Shown here: positions 57,453-64,000 of the stretch, one piece after another
Layout of the letters: each line of letters starts with the position of its first letter
How positions within the stretch are numbered: position 1 is the stretch's first letter
Source of the DNA: a virus
Virus record (IMG/VR): IMGVR_UViG_3300046791_000499
Span: 1-64,000 of that record
Direction: 5' to 3' (one strand)
Length of the DNA stretch: 64,000 bases
Notes under the pieces: model-generated
What the model was told of the DNA's origin: nothing
What the model saw: only the letters and a program-made list of their open reading frames with translations
The model's database searches: none
Position numbers and translations under genes: made by a program

Positions 57453-58294
57453 TCGGGCAGACCCGCGATCGGACCGGCCACGACCCTGTTCTTGGCGGCC
57501 TCGGCCATCTGGTAGGCCGTGACCTCGTGGTGCAGTTTAGTCAGCCTCGGCAGCAACGCTTGGTTGGTGCTGTTGAGCGTGCTCAGCAGCGCGTGCGTGA
57601 ACCCGCGCCCCTCCGCGACGGATGCGTAGAGGTCATCGAATACGCGCGCGAACTCGGGCGCGATGCTGTCCGACTCGTAGTTGCCGGCCTGGGTGCGGCT
57701 CTCCGGCTTGACCGCAGCAATCGCAGCCTCGACATCACCCTGGCCAATCCACCCGAGCACCGAGGCGATGACCTGGCCTGGCCGCTCGACCACCGCATCG
57801 TAGGTCTGCAGGTGGAACGGCAGCTTGCGCAGGCTGATATCCCGCACCAACGCGAAGTTCTCCATCCACCATTCGAGTACGGGTGGGAAGCGGATCACGG
57901 TGGCTGGGTCAATGTCTGGCCGGCTCGCATCCTCGAGCGCGTAGAGCCTCACCATCGACGCCTCGTAGTCTCGCCACGAGCGGACGTTGGCGATCAGGTG
58001 GGAGATGAACGCCCGCTCCGATCGAATGAGTCCGGGGACGAACACCTTGACCGCATAGCCGTCGACCTCCTCGGGCGTGAAGTAGCGGCCCGTGGCGGGG
58101 TGTGGGTTGGTCGCGAAGTAGACGCCTTGGCGAAGCAGTGGGCTCTCGTAGAACCCGTAGCGGTTGGCCTCTCGCAGCGGGACCGCTCCCCAGTTGCGGG
58201 GGAACGGCTCGCCGAGAACGGGGATGCCAGCAGCTCGGAGTGCCTGCATCCACATGGACGTGCCGCTGCGCTTGGTGCCGGAGACGAAGATCAT
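57443..58294 (-). CDS. Sulfotransferase family protein
   Basis: 283 residues. IFVSGTKRSGTSMWMQAL is the P-loop-like PAPS 5'-phosphosulfate site, and LVRDISLRKLPFHLQTYD-type region (DISLRKLPFHLQ) with WMENF lies where acceptor residues are expected. Such enzymes move sulfate from PAPS to sugars, lipids or proteins. An uncommon phage cargo; it could alter host surface glycans or modify a phage component. ATGA-coupled to the next gene upstream. Confidence 0.78.
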   Translation of the reverse strand: MIFVSGTKRSGTSMWMQALRAAGIPVLGEPFPRNWGAVPLREANRYGFYESPLLRQGVYFATNPHPATGRYFTPEEVDGYAVKVFVPGLIRSERAFISHLIANVRSWRDYEASMVRLYALEDASRPDIDPATVIRFPPVLEWWMENFALVRDISLRKLPFHLQTYDAVVERPGQVIASVLGWIGQGDVEAAIAAVKPESRTQAGNYESDSIAPEFARVFDDLYASVAEGRGFTHALLSTLNSTNQALLPRLTKLHHEVTAYQMAEAAKNRVVAGPIAGLPDQA

Positions 58295-58629
58295 GGTCTC
58301 CGGCTTGAAGTCCCGATGCGCGCGAACGCCCCGAGCACGATGGCCAGGGCGCGCAGGAACTCGGCGACGGCTCCGATGGTGGACGCGGCACCCGAGCCAG
58401 GCAGGAGTTGCTCACCGACGAACGTGTAGATGCCCGCGGGGTGATAGCCCTGGACTCGAACGCCGGAGGCCGCGTGGGTGACCATGACGTGCAGACGCTC
58501 GCCCGCACCTTCGATCCGCCAGATGACCTTGGAGTAGACCCGGAAGACACCGGGGAGCGAATTGCCGTAGCCGGCGAGGTCGTCGGACTGCGCGGTGGCG
58601 GTGAGGCCCCCCAATGTGATCGGTTCCAT
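58291..58629 (-). CDS. Hypothetical protein
   Basis: 112 residues. Beta-rich (VFRVYSKVIWRIEGAGERLHV), ending in a hydrophobic helix (VAEFLRALAIVLGAFARI). ATGA-coupled to the sulfotransferase. No family recognised. Confidence 0.6.
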   Translation of the reverse strand: MEPITLGGLTATAQSDDLAGYGNSLPGVFRVYSKVIWRIEGAGERLHVMVTHAASGVRVQGYHPAGIYTFVGEQLLPGSGAASTIGAVAEFLRALAIVLGAFARIGTSSRRP

Positions 58630-58637
58630 GGAGAGCT

Positions 58638-58663
58638 AACCGAGGCGGTCGCGGGTTATTTCG
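58638..58663 (-). promoter_or_regulatory. Possible promoter P22 (weak -35)
   Basis: Minus strand CGAAAT-N16-GGTT, eight bases to ATG 58629 (34). Good spacing and -10-like block, poor -35-like block. Confidence 0.4.
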
Positions 58664-59096
58664 TCTTGGTGAAGTCTGCGTCTGCGGCTTCGGCAACCCA
58701 GTTGAGCGCCTCGCGGGGAATGCTGCAGACCTGCTCGGCACCCTTGAAGACCGCCAGTGATGTGGCAGTAGCGGACAGGCACATGCGATCGTAGGGCCTC
58801 TCCAATTGCACCACACCGCCGGAGCGGCGTGCGATCTCCCAACCCTCGGGAACCGCCGGCTCGTCAGACAGCAACGGACCCACGTCGTCGGGGATGAGCG
58901 AGGCCACGAGGTCACACGCCGTCCCCTCGCACCCCAACGACTGGCGCAGTTCATCGCGCAGTTTGGCGGCGTAGTCGATCGTGGCCTTCGCGGCGAAGCC
59001 CTCCTCGCGCGTCTCGGATTCGGCGCGAAAGCGGTCCATTAGGTGCTCGAGGATGTTGGCCGCCAGGTGGCGTTGGGTGGAGCTGAGTTCGGTCAT
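58656..59096 (-). CDS. Hypothetical protein
   Basis: 146 residues from ATG 59096, placed by P23 (frame open to 59111). Helical first half (MTELSSTQRHLAANILEHLM), beta second half (VVQLERPYDRMCLSA). No family recognised. Confidence 0.65.
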   Translation of the reverse strand: MTELSSTQRHLAANILEHLMDRFRAESETREEGFAAKATIDYAAKLRDELRQSLGCEGTACDLVASLIPDDVGPLLSDEPAVPEGWEIARRSGGVVQLERPYDRMCLSATATSLAVFKGAEQVCSIPREALNWVAEAADADFTKTK

Positions 59097-59105
59097 CGTC
59101 TGGCC

Positions 59106-59131
59106 AACCACTCAAACCGGTGTTGTCTTCC
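59106..59131 (-). promoter_or_regulatory. Candidate leaderless promoter P23
   Basis: Minus strand GGAAGA-N16-GGTT, nine bases to ATG 59096 (35). Confidence 0.65.
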
Positions 59132-59135
59132 CGTC

Positions 59136-59573
59136 CTACTCGGCGGCCTCGCTGGCCTCGACAGGTACCGGGGCGCAGCGCGACACCAGCCGGGCGCGGA
59201 TCGTAGCGACGGCCAAGCTGAGCGCGTCGTCGCTGACCATGAGTTCTTCGATGCGCTTGCAGGCGTTGACCACCGTCGAGTGATCCTTGCCTCCGAAGCG
59301 CAGCCCGACCTCGGCATAGCTCGCCGTGGTCAACTGCCGGCACAAGTACATCCCGACCATGCGCGGGCGCACGATCGCTTGATGCTTCCGCTTGCTCCGA
59401 AGATCCGCCATGTGGAGGTTGAAGTAGGCGACGACGGCTTTCTGGACCGTCTCGATCTCGATCTCCGCGGGGCCTCGCCGTTCGGTCCGAGCCCAATGCT
59501 CAGCCCACGCGACCAGGGCCTCGCGGCTGGTGAAGATGATCGAGCCGTCGGGCATCACGAGATGGCTGATCAC
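59136..59573 (-). CDS. Stand-alone DnaA domain-IV-like protein
   Basis: 145 residues from GTG 59573. The last ~100 residues match the DnaA DNA-binding domain: VQKAVVAYFNLHMADLRSK, then RMVGMYLCRQLT, and the signature FGGKDHSTVVNACKRI (DnaA GGRDHSTV). No AAA+ domain is present. It may bind DnaA-box-like sites in phage or host DNA to start or block replication. GTGA-coupled to its neighbour. Confidence 0.85.
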   Translation of the reverse strand: MISHLVMPDGSIIFTSREALVAWAEHWARTERRGPAEIEIETVQKAVVAYFNLHMADLRSKRKHQAIVRPRMVGMYLCRQLTTASYAEVGLRFGGKDHSTVVNACKRIEELMVSDDALSLAVATIRARLVSRCAPVPVEASEAAE

Positions 59574-59893
59574 GGAGCGACCTCGAGACCGGCAATCTCG
59601 CCCGCCGCGCTGACCGGCTCGGGCCGCACGCGGACCCATGGCGCCCGCCGATTGGCCCGAGTCCATCGACCACTTCGACGCAGCGTCCGGGCGATCCACA
59701 TGCGGCGCGCGAGATTCATGTCCACGTTCTCGTACTGCCAGACCAGGTGTTCCTCACTCTGGTGTAGCTTCTCGAAGCGCACGTGGTCGAACAAGCCGCG
59801 TTGTTTCGCCCATGCGCGGAACGAGTCGTCGGTGCCGAAGCAGGACGACCAGTCGAACTCTGGCACGGACGGGGTGATCTCAGCGGTGGCCAT
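59570..59893 (-). CDS. Hypothetical protein
   Basis: 107 residues from ATG 59893, placed by P24. Aromatic/charged N-terminal half (FDWSSCFGTDDSFRAWAK) and an Arg-rich tail (RSGRWTRANRRAPW) that suggests nucleic-acid binding. First gene of the unit with the DnaA-like gene. Confidence 0.62.
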   Translation of the reverse strand: MATAEITPSVPEFDWSSCFGTDDSFRAWAKQRGLFDHVRFEKLHQSEEHLVWQYENVDMNLARRMWIARTLRRSGRWTRANRRAPWVRVRPEPVSAAGEIAGLEVAP

Positions 59894-59903
59894 GGCTCCG
59901 GGT

Positions 59904-59929
59904 GAACAGCAGCCCCGCGGGGATCTTCC
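59904..59929 (-). promoter_or_regulatory. Candidate leaderless promoter P24
   Basis: Minus strand GGAAGA-N16-GTTC, ten bases to ATG 59893 (36). Shares GGAAGATCC with P15. Confidence 0.5.
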
Positions 59930-59953
59930 CGGGGCGCGGATCTGCGCGCGTTC

Positions 59954-59979
59954 GGAATGTGCCGGCCTCGGCCGCGGTC
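59954..59979 (+). promoter_or_regulatory. Candidate leaderless promoter P25
   Basis: GGAATG-N16-GGTC, nine bases to GTG 59989 (35). Confidence 0.78.
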
Positions 59980-59988
59980 GAGCACGTC

Positions 59989-60390
59989 GTGACCGTGAGC
60001 AACGCAACGATCCGAGAATTGGAGGAGGCTGCGAGCGCAGCCGTCCAGGCGATGAACGACAAGGCCGACATGCTCGAGCGCGAGGGCCACGGCGCCGCCG
60101 CCCAAAGCCTGCGCCTGGCTGCCGTCACCTTGGACCTGGCCGGGACCGAATGCTCACGCGAGCGTCTCGGCTCCGAGTCCGAGCTGCGCGAGGAGGTTGA
60201 AGCCGAGCGCTTGGGCTCCAATGAGATCGCCACCGCGCTGCAAACTGCCCGCGAGCTGAATCACAACATCCGGGTGGGGCAGTTGATGGTGGTCGCCTCG
60301 GGCAACGAGCAAGAGACCCGACGCCTGTTCTACATGAGCGACGTCGACCTGGCTGCTGCCTTGCGCTCGACGGGGAAGATCGGCCGATGA
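59989..60390 (+). CDS. Hypothetical helical protein
   Basis: 133 residues from GTG 59989. Long helices (ATIRELEEAASAAVQAMN, then NEIATALQTARELNHNI). ATGA-coupled to the following regulator-like gene. No family recognised. Confidence 0.65.
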   Translation: MTVSNATIRELEEAASAAVQAMNDKADMLEREGHGAAAQSLRLAAVTLDLAGTECSRERLGSESELREEVEAERLGSNEIATALQTARELNHNIRVGQLMVVASGNEQETRRLFYMSDVDLAAALRSTGKIGR

Positions 60391-60668
60391 CCCGAGAACT
60401 ATCCGAGGGCGTGTGCGCGGCGACCGGGCGCATCCTCGCGTTCCTCCAAGCCCGGCCGGCATCGACCGAGGAACTTGCGGAGAAATCATCGAAGCCAACG
60501 GTTCACCGAGCACTCCGAGCCATGCGTGCCGCGGGGGCAGAGCTGACCTTCAACCGCATGACCGGGACGTGGGCGCTCGTGAAGCCATGGTCGCGACCGC
60601 CATCGCTGCTCACCCGCGCCGAACTCGTGGCAATTGCTGAGCGACGATCGGAGGATGGACGGCGATGA
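60387..60668 (+). CDS. Winged-helix DNA-binding-like protein
   Basis: 93 residues. ILAFLQARPASTEELAEKS, VHRALRAMRAAGAELTF and TGTWAL give helix-turn-helix plus wing in the usual order. A small regulator of the phage or host; target unknown. Confidence 0.62.
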   Translation: MTRELSEGVCAATGRILAFLQARPASTEELAEKSSKPTVHRALRAMRAAGAELTFNRMTGTWALVKPWSRPPSLLTRAELVAIAERRSEDGRR

Positions 60669-60859
60669 AGGTGACCTCGATCCATGTGGCTTTCCTCCGC
60701 CGGCTCGACGATGGCGAGCGCATCTCAGCCGAGTGGGTGGCTCCCGAGTTGGCCGATCTCGCGATATGGGGGCTTGCGTCTTGGGCTGACGACATCGCCA
60801 TCACGCCGGCAGGCCGGGCCGCGCTCGCGCTCTACGAGATGGCGAGGCAGCAGACATGA
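60665..60859 (+). CDS. Hypothetical protein
   Basis: 64 residues, ATGA overlaps on both sides. VAFLRRLDDGERISAEWV and IAITPAGRAALALYE suggest a short winged-helix-like fold related to the gene before it. Confidence 0.55.
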   Translation: MKVTSIHVAFLRRLDDGERISAEWVAPELADLAIWGLASWADDIAITPAGRAALALYEMARQQT

Positions 60860-62019
60860 AGGCCAGCCACGGCGAGGCGCTGGTACGGTGGCGCGAGCAG
60901 GCGGCTCAGATGATCGTGCGCTCCGGCGCTTGCTGGAACGTCATGACCGGACCCATCCACGGCATACACGATCGGACCGTGACCGCGGTGCTCGACGGCT
61001 CGATCCGGTTCGACGTCGAACGCGTCCGAACCAAGTGCGAGAAGCTCATCGCGGAGAGCAAGGCCGCCGAGGAGACGTGGGTCGTGTACACCGACTGGCT
61101 GCGAGCGTGCGGCTGGCACGAGGGCCTGGTCGCCGAAACGTACCAGCGCATGTTCCAGCACTTGCCCACGCGGTCCAAGGCCGAACGCCTCGCGCGAACG
61201 GCCATCCTGCGCGCTGGCGTCGGCCTTCTCGGGCGTTGCTTCGGTCCCGAGCACGAGGCCCTGCGCGACCTGTGGGCGGCCGGACCCGGCCAAGGCAAGC
61301 GGCCGGTGATGCCTGCCGACGCGATCGCCACCGCTCGAACCGCTCGACGCTTGCTCGCCACGCTCGAAGGTCGATGCCCGTGGGCTCGCCTCGCGAGCGC
61401 GCAGTCGAGCAGGTGCAAGACCTGCCATGGCGAGGGCGAGTTCTTCTCGACCGCGGCGCCTCGAGACGAGCATGGGATCATGGGCATGGCGAAGTGCCCA
61501 GAGTGCCGCACGACCGGCCACAACCTAGCCGGGTTCCTCCCGCCGCTCGAGCACACGCCGGCTCTCCTCCGCCACGCGCGGGACATTCAAGACCGGGCTC
61601 GACCCGGCCGCGGCTTGCCACGGTGGATGCTCGCCCTCGGGGTCACCACGGCGGACGCCACACGGTGGAAGGGCGAGACCCGTGTCGGGATGCGGCGCGG
61701 CGCGAGCGAAGAGTTGCCCGATGACCAACGCGTGGCCGAGCGGGAGCGCCACCGCGATCTTCTCGCGCATCGGTCAATGGAAGGGCACACCACCCGCCAG
61801 ATCGAAGGCGAGATCCGGCATCTGCGGATCCAGGTCGAGCGAGCCCACCATCGCATCCAACGAGGCGCCGAAGACGAATGGTGGCAGCGGATCCGCGCGA
61901 CGGTCGATCCGATCCTGGCCGGCACCGAGAGGCCGCGCCGGGAGAGCGATCCGGCCACGGTCATCCTGCCCGGCCAGATCCGCCCGATCTCGGTCTCCGC
62001 CACGTTCGAGATCGAGTAG
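60856..62019 (+). CDS. Hypothetical protein with DnaJ-type zinc finger
   Basis: 387 residues. A helical first half; in the centre CKTCHGEGEFF and, ~25 residues on, CPECRTTGHN form a CxxCxGxG-type zinc finger. The last third is Arg/Glu-rich helix (RQIEGEIRHLRIQVERAHH). Long for this region; possibly a replication or transcription cofactor. No family recognised. Confidence 0.65.
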   Translation: MKASHGEALVRWREQAAQMIVRSGACWNVMTGPIHGIHDRTVTAVLDGSIRFDVERVRTKCEKLIAESKAAEETWVVYTDWLRACGWHEGLVAETYQRMFQHLPTRSKAERLARTAILRAGVGLLGRCFGPEHEALRDLWAAGPGQGKRPVMPADAIATARTARRLLATLEGRCPWARLASAQSSRCKTCHGEGEFFSTAAPRDEHGIMGMAKCPECRTTGHNLAGFLPPLEHTPALLRHARDIQDRARPGRGLPRWMLALGVTTADATRWKGETRVGMRRGASEELPDDQRVAERERHRDLLAHRSMEGHTTRQIEGEIRHLRIQVERAHHRIQRGAEDEWWQRIRATVDPILAGTERPRRESDPATVILPGQIRPISVSATFEIE

Positions 62020-62023
62020 GCCC

Positions 62024-62049
62024 GGAATGCGCCCGCGTTCACGCCGGTC
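62024..62049 (+). promoter_or_regulatory. Candidate leaderless promoter P26
   Basis: GGAATG-N16-GGTC, eight bases to ATG 62058 (34). Confidence 0.8.
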
Positions 62050-62057
62050 TGGCGAGC

Positions 62058-62360
62058 ATGGGCAAGCCTCCGACCCTCGCCGCGAACGAGCACCGCCGCG
62101 TCAGCACCAACCTCGCAAGCCGACCTCGGTGGATCCGCATCGGCGAGAGGCTTGGCTATCTCCAACTGCTCGGCGTCGACAGCATGGAGGGCTTCGACTG
62201 CGCGCTCGCGCGCGGCCTCGACTACATCGGGCACCCATGGTTCTGGTGGTTCGACACGATGGAGCACACGCATGGCCACCCCTGGCACGTCTCGTTCGTG
62301 TGGGTTGGGGTTCGCCGGCCGAAGAAAGCCAGGCTGGCGGAGAAGAGCCGGAAGCGATGA
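62058..62360 (+). CDS. Hypothetical protein
   Basis: 100 residues. Basic start, central LGYLQLLGVDSMEGFDCALA and His/Trp-rich GHPWFWWFDTMEHTHGHPWH, basic end. The His/Trp block could hold a metal. ATGA-coupled to the HTH gene. Confidence 0.62.
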   Translation: MGKPPTLAANEHRRVSTNLASRPRWIRIGERLGYLQLLGVDSMEGFDCALARGLDYIGHPWFWWFDTMEHTHGHPWHVSFVWVGVRRPKKARLAEKSRKR

Positions 62361-62875
62361 AGGGCTTGGTGCCGCGTCCGTGCGAGACGATCTTCGGGCA
62401 TCGCCTCGACGATGTCCGCCGGGCTCGAGCCTGGACGATCGAGTACTTCGCCCTTCACTGCCGGGTCAGCCTCCGCACCATGGAAGAGTGGCTCCACTGC
62501 CGGGCCGAGCCGCTGATCGGCTACGCCTTCAAGACCGCGCTCGCGCTCGGGTACGACGTCGAGGATCTCGCAGACCCGAGCCTCGCCACGTTGCCGAAGC
62601 AGCGGCGCGAGGATGCGCCAGGCGAGTGGACCTTCGAGCCCAAGGGCAGCGTCAACAAGACGCAGTTCGGCGCGACCGTGCGCGAGGCCATCTTCGCCAG
62701 CGGCCGGACGATCAAGGACTTCGCCGAAGTCGTCGACGTGCATCGCAACGCGGTTGGAAAGTGGTGCACGAGCGCTGCCGAGCCACGGATCACGACAGCG
62801 ATGCGAGCCGCTCACGTGCTCGGGCTGAGCCTCCATGGGCTGTGCGAAGGCCGGGCGATTCCGCGCTCGCGCTGA
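62357..62875 (+). CDS. Protein with two helix-turn-helix (XRE-like) units
   Basis: 172 residues. Unit 1 (~12-60): DDVRRARAWTIEYFALHC, SLRTMEEWL. Unit 2 (~95-150): VREAIFASGRTIKDFAEV, VHRNAVGKWCT, AHVLGLSLHGLC. The second follows the XRE pattern closely. A likely transcriptional regulator in the terminal plus-strand block. Confidence 0.72.
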   Translation: MKGLVPRPCETIFGHRLDDVRRARAWTIEYFALHCRVSLRTMEEWLHCRAEPLIGYAFKTALALGYDVEDLADPSLATLPKQRREDAPGEWTFEPKGSVNKTQFGATVREAIFASGRTIKDFAEVVDVHRNAVGKWCTSAAEPRITTAMRAAHVLGLSLHGLCEGRAIPRSR

Positions 62876-62879
62876 CCCT

Positions 62880-62905
62880 GGAATCACGCACGGCCGGCGC
62901 GGTTG
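62880..62905 (+). promoter_or_regulatory. Candidate leaderless promoter P27
   Basis: GGAATC then GGTT after 15 bases (GTTG after 16), to ATG 62914 (34 from first G). Confidence 0.55.
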
Positions 62906-62913
62906 GGGTCGGC

Positions 62914-63426
62914 ATGAGCAGCACGACCCTCTACGTGATCGAGAAAGACGGCACCCTCTCCGAGTGGACCGAGTACCGGAACGCACACGGCGTAGCACCG
63001 GCGATCTGGCATTCGCTCGCGGCGAAGTATGTGCCCGGTGTCCGACCGCTCGGGAGCAAGGATTACAGCGGGCGTGACTACCTGGACCGCGAAGTCAGTC
63101 GCGAACTCTACCGGCTGGCCAAGACGCCAGGGACCATGGCTGACTTCGAGCGCCGCGTGTACTGGACCACGCACGATCGCACGGCCGTCTCGATCGAGAA
63201 CCTGCCCTGCTACGCCGATGCCTTCGCCGAATTCGCCCGCGTCTACGGACCCGATCACGAGCGAGTCGGCTACGTCTTCCATCTCGGGCAGATGGCCGAG
63301 GACATGCGCAAGATCTACGACGAGCGAGGGGAGAAGGGCTGGCGCGGCGTCGCGTGGAACCAGACCAGCATCGAATCCACGTGGCATCAGCAAAAGCCAA
63401 CGCCGGAGATGAAACGCCGGAGATGA
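62914..63426 (+). CDS. Hypothetical protein
   Basis: 170 residues. Tyr/Asp/Glu-rich, with LGSKDYSGRDYLDREVS and YGPDHERVGYVFHLGQM. The 3' end carries a 14-base tandem duplication that adds a basic tail (PEMKRRR). No family recognised. Confidence 0.62.
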   Translation: MSSTTLYVIEKDGTLSEWTEYRNAHGVAPAIWHSLAAKYVPGVRPLGSKDYSGRDYLDREVSRELYRLAKTPGTMADFERRVYWTTHDRTAVSIENLPCYADAFAEFARVYGPDHERVGYVFHLGQMAEDMRKIYDERGEKGWRGVAWNQTSIESTWHQQKPTPEMKRRR

Positions 63427-63428
63427 AA
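63401..63428 (+). repeat. 14-base tandem duplication
   Basis: CGCCGGAGATGAAA occurs twice in a row. The second copy supplies the ATGA junction between the two flanking genes, so the duplication shifts the end of one gene and the start of the next. Confidence 0.9.
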
Positions 63429-63656
63429 CGCGCTGCCGTGAAGGCCAGGTTGCTCACCGCCGTGCCCTCGCTCGACAGTCGCGACAAGTGCTTGGCACGG
63501 ACCGACGCGCCGTGCTTGCGCTTCACCGCGCAGCGCAACGAACTGCTCTGTCGCGTGCTCTGCCACAACCTGTGTGTGCTCGTGACCTCGATGTACGAGC
63601 TCGGCATCGCGGCCGAACTGGGCGGGAAGAAGGACGGGGGCGGCCATGTCCATTGA
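63423..63656 (+). CDS. Transposase-derived C-terminal fragment
   Basis: 77 residues. RNELLCRVLCHNLCVLVTSM followed by YELGI resembles the C-terminal end of DDE transposases, where NELLCK.LCHN.CVL..S..ELGI is typical. There is no catalytic core, so it is a remnant, or a domesticated piece kept in the operon (ATGA-coupled). Confidence 0.6.
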   Translation: MKRAAVKARLLTAVPSLDSRDKCLARTDAPCLRFTAQRNELLCRVLCHNLCVLVTSMYELGIAAELGGKKDGGGHVH

Positions 63657-63697
63657 TCGCGGCCACCTTAAAGGTAAGCTCACGGGAGGCGACACCC

Positions 63698-63865
63698 ATG
63701 GGAGCGAAGAAGGAGAAGGTAACGATCACGGTCTACACGTGCGAGCGCTGCGGGGCGCGATGGTGTCCGAGGGATCCGTTCGGCCCGATCCCGGTCAAGC
63801 TCCCGGGGACGTGCGTGCGCTGCAAATCGAGGCTGTGGCAGGAGAAGCCCACCCCGGACGAGTAG
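63698..63865 (+). CDS. Small zinc-ribbon protein
   Basis: 55 residues. CERCGARWCP and CVRCKSRLW form a classical four-Cys zinc ribbon. GGGAGG precedes ATG 63698, a strong ribosome site; no P-type promoter is seen in 63657-63697, which contains CCTTAAAGGTAAG. Confidence 0.7.
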   Translation: MGAKKEKVTITVYTCERCGARWCPRDPFGPIPVKLPGTCVRCKSRLWQEKPTPDE

Positions 63866-64000
63866 CGCGGCGCGACGATCACAAGCGGGTCACGTGCTCG
63901 CACTGCGGTGCGCGGGTGCTGACCCGAGGCAGCGGCGCCATGTGGGGGCACCCGGACGACGCGACCGGCGAAGCATGCCCAGGGTCCAAGACCTGGGACC
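63835..64000 (+). CDS. Zinc-ribbon-like protein, partial at window edge
   Basis: From GTG 63835, inside the previous gene, an open frame runs off the window with VTCSHCGARVL and GEACPGSKTW, half of a likely zinc ribbon. The start is uncertain. Confidence 0.4.
   Translation, partial: MAGEAHPGRVARRDDHKRVTCSHCGARVLTRGSGAMWGHPDDATGEACPGSKTWD

Noticed and set aside
10327-58727. GGAATG copies inside genes at 10327, 12233, 20726, 36467, 39541, 41765 and 58722
   Set aside because: None has a GGT block 16 bases downstream or a start codon at the right distance; treated as background.
1-64000. tRNA or rRNA genes
   Set aside because: No cloverleaf with a T-loop GTTCGAAT-type arm plus anticodon stem, and no rRNA-like stretch, was recognised by eye; the TTCGAGTC words at 16.4 kb are part of the iterons.

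Overview
The window looks like part of a large tailed-phage (Caudoviricetes) genome, or an integrated relative, from a high-GC host. More than 100 mostly short genes are packed so that stop and start codons share bases (ATGA, GTGA, TTGA). The recognisable content is phage-like: terminase large subunit, RecE/RecT-type recombination, an initiator / helicase loader / DnaB module, ThyX, dCMP deaminase and many DNA methyltransferases. No virion structural genes, tRNAs or rRNAs are seen. Cys-rich secreted proteins with lipobox-like motifs (1-380, 1637-2812) faintly suggest a Myxococcota-type host; this is weak inference.

Layout. 1-2.8 kb: small mostly minus-strand genes, two secreted proteins and a LuxR-type regulator. 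2.9-5.1 kb: 5' part of folE2 joined to the 3' part of dpdA (7-deazaguanine DNA modification). 5.6-14.4 kb: a plus-strand operon with an NMN adenylyltransferase-like protein, a RadD-like helicase, a J-domain/pseudokinase fusion and a VWA protein. 14.5-15.8 kb: adenylosuccinate-synthetase (PurA/PurZ-type) gene. 16-19.6 kb: replication module with five iterons inside the initiator gene. 21.5 kb: MazG-like protein. 21.9-23.9 kb: tnpB interrupted by the missing pieces of folE2 and dpdA. 25-32 kb: RecE-like/RecT, HNH, terminase-like paralogue, RuvC-like, AAA+. 33-42.6 kb: C5 methyltransferase, DUF5131, ThyX, Mom-like, FHA, ABC-type ATPase, MT-A70 methyltransferase, TerL. 42.6-60 kb: mostly minus-strand accessory genes (four more methyltransferases, DUF2493-DUF4326 fusion, cysteine-peptidase-like, deaminase, sulfotransferase, DnaA domain IV). 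60-64 kb: plus-strand regulators and a transposase-derived fragment.

The most striking non-coding signal is a two-block promoter-like element, GGAATG-N16-GGTC and variants, found by eye at 27 places on both strands. In 25 of them the first G of the -35-like block lies 34-37 bases before an ATG/GTG; 24 of these are gene starts at 34-36 (or 37) bases and one is a six-codon micro-ORF. Transcription would then begin at or next to the start codon, i.e. leaderless mRNAs driven by an ECF-like sigma factor or an equivalent specificity factor. The sites divide the window into transcription units and fix several start codons.

The second is a scramble: an 802-base block (22781-23582) carrying the end of folE2 and the beginning of dpdA sits inside tnpB, and taking it back to position 3666/3667 restores all three genes. 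The block also contains an exact 127-base copy of the first 127 bases of the window, so an assembly-graph origin must be excluded before a biological one is claimed.
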